Part shown: in pieces, positions 32,893 to 39,575 of the stretch
Layout of the letters: each line of letters begins with the position of its first letter
Position numbering within the stretch: position 1 is the stretch's first letter
Source: an uncultured Chloroflexales bacterium
GTDB taxonomy: Bacteria > Chloroflexota > Chloroflexia > Chloroflexales > Chloroflexaceae
Length of the DNA: 39,575 nt
Assembly: GCA_937925925.1 (NCBI GenBank)
Contig: CALANA010000229.1
Span: 1-39,575, forward strand
Reading direction: 5' to 3'
Program-made: the position numbers and the translations under genes
The notes under the pieces: generated by a model
Told to the model about the DNA's origin: nothing
The model's input: only the letters and a program-made list of their open reading frames with translations
Database searches by the model: none

Positions 32893-35800
32893 CTATGTAC
32901 TCATTTGCCGTGCAGCCTGAATAAGTTCAAGAATGCTTTCATATTGGAAATCGTAGATCAGCGTTTTAAGTTGCCGAGCATCATGGCTATTATGAAACTC
33001 GACCTGCTGCACCAGATCTGTAAGATGCGTAAAATCGCTCAACAGGACGGCTTCCTCCAACTGCTGCAACAACTCTGGGGGCAGGGTAGCCAGCGCAGTT
33101 ACCGATAAATGTGCTTCCGTGTCAATTCCGTTGGTGATGTTCGGCAAGATATGCTGATCGGCGGCATACCCATCTTGAACGCCCAGATGTCGCCATAGAA
33201 CATCAAAAACAGCATCAGCACTGAATGGTGTACGCACAAAATCATCGCATCCAGTTGCCAGCATTACCAGGTGTTCTTCCTCAACCACATTCGCCGTGAC
33301 CGCGATGATCACGGTTGCAGGTTCATGCGTCGCCGCCTTGATCTTTCTGGTCATAGCATATTCGTCCTGTGCTGCTATGCGCATATCTACAAAGATCAGG
33401 TGTGGCCGCCATGTTTTCCACACGCGCAGCGCCTCAACTGCATCACTGACTTCCTGAACGTCAAAGCCCGGCGGTACGAACAGACTGCTCAACAGTCGGC
33501 GGTTGTGCCCTACATCATCCACAATCAAAATGCGATAGCCTGGTTGATTCGCAGCCAGCGCCAGCACGCGGCTGGTCGTATCTGGTGTTTCCGGGCGCAT
33601 CCCATGCGCCTGTCTGGCCTGGATATGGAGCGTAAAGGACGAGCCATGCCCAACCTTGCTCTGTACCGTTAAATCGCCGCCCATTAAGCGCGCATAGGTG
33701 CGACTAATCGCCAACCCTAACCCTGTCCCCTCCTGTATATGTTCACTCGATCTCGTGCGTACAAACGCCTCAAAAATCTGTTCATGTTCCTCGGCAGGAA
33801 TACCCGGCCCGGTATCTTCTACCTTAAAGATAATCTGCCAACTGGCTGGCCCGGGTGGATGCTCCAATCCCTTTCCCTCGTGGTGGAGCATAACGTGCAG
33901 GTGTACACTGCCACTGTGCGTAAATTTGATCGCATTTGAGAGCAAATTGATCAATGTCTGGCGTAGTTTGACCTGATCGGTGCAAATATAGCGTGGAACG
34001 TCCGGGGCATAGGTATACGTGAGCCGTAGACGCTTTTGCGACGCCCGCATCTGAAACATGCGATGCAGGTCGGTCAGCAGGTGATAGAGATCAAAGGCGG
34101 TCTCATTGAGAGTAACACGCCCGGCCTCAATTTTTGACATATCCAGAACGTCATTGATCAGCGCCAGCAAGTGTTCGCCACTGTGATGCACAATATCGAG
34201 ATATTCGCGTTGATCGGCCGTCAGCCGCGCATCCTGGCGCAAAACCTGGGTAAAGCCGAGAATAGCATTCATAGGCGTGCGCAACTCGTGGCTCATACTG
34301 GCAAGAAAGGTACTCTTGGCTTTATTGGCAGCTTGAGCCGCATCGCGGGCTTCCTTCAACGCTTCTTCCGCCTGTTTGCGCGTGGTAATGTCTTGCACGG
34401 TGCCGAATACCTCAACTAGCTGGCCCTGCACATCATACACCGCCTCAAACTGATCATTGATATAGCAGACGGTTCCATCGGGGCGAATCATACGCACATC
34501 CAGCGCTGCGCTGCCTGCACCAGTTAAAACCCCATAGAAAGCCTGCTTCATGCGTTCCAGATCATCAGGGTGAATAAACCTACGTACATCGTCCAGGGTC
34601 AACCGCCGTTCAGTATCGCCTAAACCAGCCAGGCGGCAAAACTGGCGTGACCAGATCACCTCGCCTGTGGCGAGATGGTAGCGAAAACTGCCCAGATTGG
34701 CAACTTCGTGCGCTCGCGCTAGATTGGCCTCGCTACGTTGCAACGCTTCCTCGGCATGCTTGCGTTCGGTAATGTCTATTTTGACCGCCACGAAATGGGT
34801 AATTTTGCCATCGCCATCAAAAATCGGTGAGACAGACGCCGCTTCCCAATAATATTCGCCATTTTTCTTCCGATTACAAAACTCGCCTTCCCATGGATGA
34901 CCAGCCTGAATCGTTGCCCACAATTCGGTATATACTGCTGGTGGTGTGCGATCTGTTTTTAAGATACGCGGGTTTTGTCCGCGTGCTTCTGCAAATGTAT
35001 AGCCCGTCACCTGCGTAAACTTGGGATTGACATACTCAATCAATCCCTGCATATCGGTAATCACCACTGATGCTGGACTCTGCTCCACCGTTCGATAGAA
35101 TTTACGTAACGCTTCTTCGGCACGGTGGTGTTCGGTTATATCGCGCAAGACAATCACGCGCCCGGTGATCTGCTCGTGTCGGTCAACAAGCGGTGAGAGC
35201 AAGGCATCGTACACGCTTAATCCAGCATCGGTGTGATGCTTTATCTCAATATGGATGATATGCTGTGTGTGCAAATACTGTTCCCAGGTATGGCGCGATG
35301 GTAGCACCTCAAGCGCCGGGCGACCAATCGTAATCTTACGTGGCAGGCCCAGAAAGCGTTCGGCGGCCGGGTTGACGTTGACAATACGCTGCTGTTCATT
35401 GAGGACAATCACCGCGTCGGGCAGGCTTTGCACCAGCACGTGATAGGCTACCGGGGCCAGATCCAGGAACCGATGCCGAAACAATATCCAGACCGTGATC
35501 GGGCCAAAGATGGCATAGCCGATTGGCATCGGTGACAGCATAAGAGACGGAATCGCTCGATGCAGGATCTCCGCCAGACTAACCGGTAGACAGGCGATGA
35601 TCAGCAGTATAACCTGGAGGCGATACGGTTGCGGGAACGTCAGCGCAGCATGGACGAGCAAGAGGTAGGCCACTGCCGACATGACATAGGTATACGTCAT
35701 ATGCACGAAGAACCAGAGACCAGACACACGCATGGGAAACAGATATGGCCCGGCCTGATACACTGGATAGTCAGACCACATCCATCCATGCAAGGAGTTA

Positions 35801-36150
35801 GTCAGGGTCAACAATAACGAGCAAATCGGTATCACGGCCAGGATAAACAAGGGCCGTGGGCGTAACCAGGCATACCAGCCCGTATACTCTAGCACAAACA
35901 CCAGAAAGGTAAACCCGACAAAAACCGAAAAGCAGAAGCGCAAGATGTTCCACAGGAGCATCTGTTCAGGATCATTGCTGATCAGTTCCAGACCAAAGAA
36001 CAGCATCCATCCCAACGCTGGTTGCAGCATCCAGAAATAACCGTTGGCTGCTGGCACATGACGTCGCTGCCAGACATAGATCGATAACAGGCCTAGAATA
36101 AGGGCTGATGCAAAGGTTACCGCAATATAGAGGGTATAGTACCAGTTCAT
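32893..36150 (-). CDS. Membrane hybrid sensor histidine kinase
   Basis: A 1085-residue sensor. Residues 1-225 hold seven membrane helices of the histidine-kinase N-terminal 7TM type. Three PAS domains follow (about 235-340, 350-465, 475-595). The dimerisation domain has phospho-acceptor His621 in MSHELRTPMN. The ATPase domain (about 720-840) has LINLLSNAIKF, DTGPGIP and GTGLGLAIS. A receiver domain (about 867-990) has IVDD, Asp922 in FVDMR and TAN, but the invariant Lys is Arg973 (RTPF). A helical tail of about 95 residues ends the protein. The stimulus is unknown, and no separate response regulator is nearby. An extended -10 lies about 60 nt upstream of the ATG. Confidence 0.93.
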   Translation of the reverse strand: MNWYYTLYIAVTFASALILGLLSIYVWQRRHVPAANGYFWMLQPALGWMLFFGLELISNDPEQMLLWNILRFCFSVFVGFTFLVFVLEYTGWYAWLRPRPLFILAVIPICSLLLTLTNSLHGWMWSDYPVYQAGPYLFPMRVSGLWFFVHMTYTYVMSAVAYLLLVHAALTFPQPYRLQVILLIIACLPVSLAEILHRAIPSLMLSPMPIGYAIFGPITVWILFRHRFLDLAPVAYHVLVQSLPDAVIVLNEQQRIVNVNPAAERFLGLPRKITIGRPALEVLPSRHTWEQYLHTQHIIHIEIKHHTDAGLSVYDALLSPLVDRHEQITGRVIVLRDITEHHRAEEALRKFYRTVEQSPASVVITDMQGLIEYVNPKFTQVTGYTFAEARGQNPRILKTDRTPPAVYTELWATIQAGHPWEGEFCNRKKNGEYYWEAASVSPIFDGDGKITHFVAVKIDITERKHAEEALQRSEANLARAHEVANLGSFRYHLATGEVIWSRQFCRLAGLGDTERRLTLDDVRRFIHPDDLERMKQAFYGVLTGAGSAALDVRMIRPDGTVCYINDQFEAVYDVQGQLVEVFGTVQDITTRKQAEEALKEARDAAQAANKAKSTFLASMSHELRTPMNAILGFTQVLRQDARLTADQREYLDIVHHSGEHLLALINDVLDMSKIEAGRVTLNETAFDLYHLLTDLHRMFQMRASQKRLRLTYTYAPDVPRYICTDQVKLRQTLINLLSNAIKFTHSGSVHLHVMLHHEGKGLEHPPGPASWQIIFKVEDTGPGIPAEEHEQIFEAFVRTRSSEHIQEGTGLGLAISRTYARLMGGDLTVQSKVGHGSSFTLHIQARQAHGMRPETPDTTSRVLALAANQPGYRILIVDDVGHNRRLLSSLFVPPGFDVQEVSDAVEALRVWKTWRPHLIFVDMRIAAQDEYAMTRKIKAATHEPATVIIAVTANVVEEEHLVMLATGCDDFVRTPFSADAVFDVLWRHLGVQDGYAADQHILPNITNGIDTEAHLSVTALATLPPELLQQLEEAVLLSDFTHLTDLVQQVEFHNSHDARQLKTLIYDFQYESILELIQAARQMST

Positions 36151-36206
36151 GAGGGACAGGTCGTTGTTTTATTTGCTTTCGGTTTGAGAACAGTGTGCTA
36201 TGATTG

Positions 36207-36215
36207 AGTATACCA
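36207..36215 (-). promoter_or_regulatory. Extended -10 promoter of the histidine kinase gene
   Basis: On the - strand TGgTATACT (36215-36207); transcription would start near 36200, about 50 nt before the ATG. Confidence 0.5.
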
Positions 36216-36236
36216 TACATGCTACAGATTGAGCCA

Positions 36237-36612
36237 TCATCGTTGCATCACCGCCAATATCAGTTGTGCCTGCAATGCCCACAGGCGCAACGCCATCATC
36301 AGCGCAACCGTAACCGTTCAGGTGGGGTGGTTAGGCGGGGCGTTGCCCCTCCTGGAGTCTCTTCGTTTCGGTCTGTCAAAACAGACCGAAACGAAGGTTT
36401 TGTGGGGGCCGCAGGCCTCCGCGCCCCCGCTGGCGCAGGTACCACCTGAACGGTTACCCTATGCTGATCAGTATGATCAACGCTGCGAGTTCCCAATCGT
36501 GCGGTTGCAGCCAGCGCCGATAGTGGTGATACAGCTCGATATCGCCAGCGAGCAGGGCAACATAGCTCGCCTCTCCGCATCTTCGCCTCTCCGCATCCTC
36601 GCCTCTCCGCAT
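36237..36612 (-). pseudogene. Small membrane-protein gene split by element B
   Basis: From the ATG at 36612 (GAGGAGG just upstream) the frame passes through a 16-bp repeat and then reads SYVALLAGDIELYHHYRRW and QPHDWELAALIILISIG. The next codon, TAA, lies in the end of element B copy 2 (36310-36457). Taking out exactly those 148 bp continues the frame as VALMMALRLWALQAQLILAV-MQR and a TGA at 36239-36237. The joined segment is one hydrophobic helix with a natural end, so a small membrane protein of roughly 75 residues was interrupted. The first 15 residues come from repeat DNA and may not be original. I do not recognise the family. Confidence 0.7.
36310..36457. mobile_element. MITE-like element B, copy 2
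   Basis: A 148-bp element with perfect 16-bp inverted ends, GTAACCGTTCAGGTGG. Inside is a perfect hairpin with 16-bp arms (36361-36376 and 36381-36396, loop CAAA), absent from copy 1, followed by a GGGGGCC-GCA-GGCC stem shared with copy 1. No 9-bp duplication is visible at its flanks. It interrupts a small gene. Confidence 0.82.
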
Positions 36613-36614
36613 CT
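36567..36614. repeat. 16-bp tandem repeat, three copies
   Basis: TCGCCTCTCCGCATC(T/C) at 36567, 36583 and 36599, with a partial fourth copy. It lies at the start of the split gene. With a period of 16, unit gain or loss would shift the reading frame. Confidence 0.9.
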
Positions 36615-36657
36615 TCGCCTCCTCTGGAACATATGAGACGTCTGGTCATCAGATCGA

Positions 36658-37800
36658 TCAGCGCACAATCACCTGGGTGCCGATCGGTGCCCAGTCAAAC
36701 AGCCGGTACGCATCGTGCGGAGCCAACCCGACACAGCCATGACTATGGCGCTCGCCTGTGCCAAAGCGGTCGTGCCAGTAGACCCCGTGGATCGCAAAAC
36801 CACCCCAGTAGAACATCACCGCTGGCACATCGGGCACATCCCACGTTTCACCACGATAACTCCCGCGCAGCCGCCGTAGCCGATAGCGGTCATAGATCCG
36901 CCAGCGGCCGGGCGGCGTCTCAAAGCGATCCTTGCCCGTCGAGACCGGTGCGTCCATCACCAGCACATCGCCCTGGTAGGCCCACAGCCATTGCCGTTGC
37001 AGATCAACCTCGATCCGTTTCGGCGCATCTGGATAGAGATCGGGTGGCGCGGCGGGATAGGCCGCAGCCAGTGGTTCACCGTAATAGAGCCAGGTCGCAT
37101 CGGTGCCAATATGCGCTCGACGCACGGCCCAGTCGTGCTGCTCGGCCAGATCCAGCAGCAGCACTGTGCGGTCAAATGCCTGCACCACCAGTGATCGTTC
37201 ACCGTCAGCGGTTGCAACAACCACCTCAAAAGGCTGTGTCAGTGGCAAGCCCACCCCGTGCATCCAGCCCCCAGGAAAAAGTGACGTGCGGTTTATATAT
37301 GTCCAGAACTGATGGGGTACAAGGTAGCCTGGGCCAGGTGTAAGCCCATAGTTGGCGGGAATAAAGATATGATCCTGCAACGCCAGTGTGCCCCCCGCAA
37401 ATCCCTCCGGAGGCGGAATGGTCGCTCCAGACTGCTCGCGTAGCATACCATAGGTCACCGGCAACCCGTTGATCGGCATCCAGGGTGCGTCGGCCATCAG
37501 CACGTGGGTAAGCGGAGTATGCCCCACTACCTCAGCCGGATTGCTGGTCAGGTGGCGATGATCCTCCAGCCGCCCCTGATCGAAATACTGCACCCGTACC
37601 CCACCGACTTCGAGGATCGGTGTATGCACCCGGCCCAGGGTGTGTATCCCGTGATGCCGCCAGTAGAACTGGGCAAACAACTCGGTGTCTGCGTCCTGGG
37701 CATGGATTGTAGCGGGGGTCAGGTGGGAGCCGAACGTGATGAGCAGAAACAAGAGGATCAGGATTATAGGTGGGCAACGATGGACAGTAGTTACAGACAT
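36658..37800 (-). CDS. Exported L,D-transpeptidase (YkuD domain)
   Basis: A 380-residue envelope enzyme that would form L,D cross-links in peptidoglycan or attach proteins to it. A signal peptide is clear (IILILLFLLITFGSHL, cleavage near IHA-QD at about 34). Residues about 35-225 are an unrecognised beta-rich region. The YkuD domain (about 228-380) opens KRIEVDLQRQWLWAYQGDVLV and carries FAIHGVYWHDRFG then RHSHGCVGL, with catalytic Cys356 in the full HGC motif. AGGAG lies 5 nt before the ATG. Downstream on the same strand is the split small gene, possibly once cotranscribed. Confidence 0.88.
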   Translation of the reverse strand: MSVTTVHRCPPIILILLFLLITFGSHLTPATIHAQDADTELFAQFYWRHHGIHTLGRVHTPILEVGGVRVQYFDQGRLEDHRHLTSNPAEVVGHTPLTHVLMADAPWMPINGLPVTYGMLREQSGATIPPPEGFAGGTLALQDHIFIPANYGLTPGPGYLVPHQFWTYINRTSLFPGGWMHGVGLPLTQPFEVVVATADGERSLVVQAFDRTVLLLDLAEQHDWAVRRAHIGTDATWLYYGEPLAAAYPAAPPDLYPDAPKRIEVDLQRQWLWAYQGDVLVMDAPVSTGKDRFETPPGRWRIYDRYRLRRLRGSYRGETWDVPDVPAVMFYWGGFAIHGVYWHDRFGTGERHSHGCVGLAPHDAYRLFDWAPIGTQVIVR

Positions 37801-37956
37801 AGCGTCTCCTCATGAGAGGGCGTAGCGTCTACGCCCTGATTTCCATAGTTTGTCAGATTTGAAGCAGCCAGAATCCGTGTATGATACATACATAGGCACC
37901 AGATCCAACCATACATCATGGTCAGGACGTACGCAGTCGCGTGAACACCACGTTCC

Positions 37957-37994
37957 TTCGACTACGCTCAGAGCTTGCCCTGAGCGCAGTCGAA
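37957..37994. repeat. TTCGACTACGCTCAG palindrome, copy 1
   Basis: Arms TTCGACTACGCTCAG (37957-37971) and CTGAGCGCAGTCGAA (37980-37994) pair at 14 of 15 positions with an 8-nt loop. A second copy lies at 39028-39065. Confidence 0.8.
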
Positions 37995-38024
37995 CGGGAC
38001 AAGCTTTTGCGCCTGAGGCAGCGT

Positions 38025-38120
38025 GGCACCGGACTGGCCCGGCTGAAGCCGAAACTCCAGGGGTGCTTTGGCACCGGACTGGCCCGGCTGAAGCCGAAAC
38101 TCCAGGGGTGCTTTGGCACC
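38025..38120. repeat. 45-bp direct repeat
   Basis: Two identical 45-bp units starting GGCACCGGACTGGCCCGGCT (38025 and 38070), plus 6 bp of a third at 38115. Confidence 0.92.
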
Positions 38121-38189
38121 TGTGGCAATGAGGAGCATATGGTGCCATAGACAACGCATTGTTGCAAGTAGCACGAGAAAGAAACCAAT

Positions 38190-38828
38190 ATGGAACCTAT
38201 ACAGCACCGCGAAACAGCGCTGCGGGTGATTGGCATCTGCGGCAGTCTGCGCTCAAATAGCTATACCCGTATGGCCCTGCACATTGCTTTGCGGGGTGCC
38301 CAGGAAGTTGGGGCACAGATTCAACTGATTGACTTATGCGAGTATCACCTGGTTTTTTGCGACGGCAACCAGGATGAGAGTGCCTATCCGCCCGATGTAT
38401 TCCGCTTGCGCGCCGATGTACGTCAGGCGCAAGGCATTATTCTGGGAACACCAGAGTATCACAACAGCATGAGTGGTGTCTTGAAGAATGCGCTCGATCT
38501 CATGGGTTTTGCCGAGTTTGAAGGTAAAATGATTGGTCTGGTTAGTGTTTCAGGCGGCACCGTTGGTGCAGTCGATGCCCTAAATAGCTTGCGTAACATC
38601 GGGCGGGCGTTGCATGCCTGGGTGGTACCTGAACAGGTAGCGGTACCCGAAGCCTGGAAAGCATTTGACACCACCGGTCAACCGCAGCATACCGTGCTAC
38701 AACAACGGCTGATGGAGGTGGGACGCCAGGTAGCCCGCTTTGCCTACCTGCACACTTCGGAGCAGGCGCTGGATTTTTTGCGCGCCTGGGAGAGCGCCCC
38801 CATCAATCCGGGCGCTGAAAAGCGGTAG
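38190..38828 (+). CDS. NADPH-dependent FMN reductase
   Basis: A 212-residue flavodoxin-like oxidoreductase that reduces FMN or a quinone/azo compound with NAD(P)H in the cytoplasm. GICGSLRSNSYTR is the FMN-phosphate-binding loop. TPEYHNSMSGVLKNALD is the family's second conserved block, and LVSVSGGTVGAV contacts the flavin. The physiological substrate is unknown. The ATG at 38190 has only a weak GAAAGAAA upstream. The gene stands alone between repeat-rich spacers. Confidence 0.87.
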   Translation: MEPIQHRETALRVIGICGSLRSNSYTRMALHIALRGAQEVGAQIQLIDLCEYHLVFCDGNQDESAYPPDVFRLRADVRQAQGIILGTPEYHNSMSGVLKNALDLMGFAEFEGKMIGLVSVSGGTVGAVDALNSLRNIGRALHAWVVPEQVAVPEAWKAFDTTGQPQHTVLQQRLMEVGRQVARFAYLHTSEQALDFLRAWESAPINPGAEKR

Positions 38829-38846
38829 CGTGACCTATATTTTGCT

Positions 38847-38905
38847 CTGCGGCAGAGAGATACTTTCCAGCGTTGGAACGTTCCAACGCTTCCACGCTGC
38901 CGCAG
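38847..38905. repeat. Composite palindrome after the FMN reductase gene
   Basis: Outer arms CTGCGGCAG (38847-38855) and CTGCCGCAG (38897-38905) enclose a perfect 22-bp palindrome at 38869-38890 centred on GGAACGTTCC. It could also terminate the reductase transcript. Confidence 0.75.
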
Positions 38906-38933
38906 GCGAAACCCGCATACGGCCTGTCATATA

Positions 38934-39254
38934 ATACCGTTTCGACTTGAACCTTCCGCATGTTCTTCTCATGCACACGCGTTCCGCAGTCGTTCATCAA
39001 CCCATGCGGTTCGCCGGAGTTTACCCCTTCGACTACGCTCAGGGCAGGCTCTGAGCGGAGCCGAATGGGGCAGAGCGGTATTTTTCTCTTTTTGGTTCCC
39101 CCGTTTCGCCTTCGGCGAAACGGGGGAACTACACGCGAGTCCTGTCCCCGTGTCCGCAGACGAAACGCAGTGGCGTATGACCCACCGCGTCCGTCCGGCT
39201 ATGCGGAAAGGGAAGACGAACGAAAAGATGCGGAAGGGCGAAGCCAAATTGGTA
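38934..39254. mobile_element. MITE-like element A, copy 4
   Basis: A 321-bp element from ATACCGTTTCGACTTGAACC to a right end reading, in reverse, TACCAATTTGGCTTCGCCCT, flanked by TA (38932-38933 and 39255-39256). It contains the second TTCGACTACGCTCAG palindrome and a perfect hairpin with 16-bp arms (39095-39110 and 39114-39129, loop TTC). Confidence 0.78.
39028..39065. repeat. TTCGACTACGCTCAG palindrome, copy 2
   Basis: Arms TTCGACTACGCTCAG (39028-39042) and CTGAGCGGAGCCGAA (39051-39065), two mismatches. It is nested inside element A copy 4. Confidence 0.75.
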
Positions 39255-39339
39255 TAACAGGAGATACGCGGTCGCATACGATAGCAGCAAATGCCGACGC
39301 ATACTCATGCGACGATCTGAACCAGGACAACGAGTGGAC

Positions 39340-39452
39340 GTACCTGTTCCCATTTCTCCAGGGAGCGAGGGCATCTTGCCCTCGTGTACCCGATCGAGTG
39401 CGCCCCACTCTCGCGCCCAGGGGTGCGTGGTACCCCAAGGGTGAACAGGTAC
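39340..39452. mobile_element. MITE-like element B, copy 3
   Basis: A 113-bp element with perfect 10-bp inverted ends GTACCTGTTC/GAACAGGTAC and an exact 9-bp direct repeat CGAGTGGAC on both sides (39331-39339 and 39453-39461). The interior closely matches 9631-9721. Confidence 0.82.
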
Positions 39453-39575
39453 CGAGTGGACGGCTCTGCGCATTGACCACGCTTGCACAAATGCCTGGTT
39501 TCAGGCACAATGAGAGTATAAACGAGCAGGTGTTATGCTATGGGCCAGCTACACAGCCCTATACTATGCATATCA

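Larger units (their letters stand above)
37801..38189. other. Intergenic region with palindrome and direct repeat
   Basis: No gene seen. It holds a TTCGACTACGCTCAG palindrome and a 45-bp direct repeat, listed separately, between the divergent transpeptidase and FMN reductase genes. Confidence 0.65.
38829..39575. other. Repeat-filled end of the window
   Basis: It holds a composite palindrome, element A copy 4 with a nested palindrome, and element B copy 3. Past 39462 is a small hairpin, GCCTG-GTTT-CAGGC (39493-39506), then ATGs at 39535 and 39540 that stay open to the edge. Either could start a gene, but the evidence is too thin to annotate one. Confidence 0.6.

Overview
The window looks like a chromosome segment from the phylum Chloroflexota, most likely class Chloroflexia (Chloroflexus/Roseiflexus-like). 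This is inferred from protein style rather than a marker gene. The hints are an MGDG-synthase-type glycosyltransferase, a PduO-type cobalamin adenosyltransferase, a cyclase-ATPase-TPR giant, a secreted caspase-fold protease ending in a short WLPIVFRR tail, and intergenic DNA packed with palindromic repeats. I saw no rRNA, tRNA, CRISPR array, transposase or phage gene.

Layout. 1-9145 (all +): carA, an orphan DNA methyltransferase, cobalamin adenosyltransferase, a lipid glycosyltransferase, a LarA-like protein, then a tight set of a divergent SfsA, a CPBP-type membrane protein and an MFS transporter. 9146-9850: a GC-rich 54-bp tandem array. 9851-18071 (+): thioesterase, a small protein, secreted hydrolase, polytopic membrane protein, SRPBCC protein, GlsB-like protein and a VIT/vWA protein. 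18304-20097 (+): argB and a Crp/Fnr regulator. 20212-20385 (-): a 57-residue membrane protein. 20386-21529: repeats and a candidate structured RNA. 21530-30629 (+): a 1455-residue protein with two cyclase domains, a STAND-like ATPase and TPRs, followed by a 1545-residue secreted C25-like protease. 30678-37800 (-): a decayed formylglycine-generating-enzyme-type domain, GT4 glycosyltransferase, hybrid histidine kinase, a small membrane-protein gene cut by a repeat element, and an L,D-transpeptidase. 38190-38828 (+): an FMN reductase, followed by more repeats.

The most rewarding signal is in the intergenic DNA. Four copies of a MITE-like element (family A, consensus end ATACCGTTTCGACGTGAACA) are each flanked by TA on both sides. 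One sits in the TA of the methyltransferase stop codon. Another splits one unit of a 27-bp tandem repeat, so the empty site can be read directly. A second family (B, ends like GTAACCGTTCAGGTGG) shows 9-bp target duplications at two copies. A third B copy lies inside a small membrane-protein gene, and removing exactly 148 bp restores its reading frame. In both families the ends are conserved, while the interiors carry different near-perfect hairpins.

Among the proteins, the two-cyclase protein matches the domain order of mammalian soluble adenylyl cyclase. It keeps the predicted catalytic residues but lacks the pair that binds bicarbonate there. The SfsA homologue has lost its presumed nuclease Glu and Lys. 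All function calls come from reading motifs; no database search was run.
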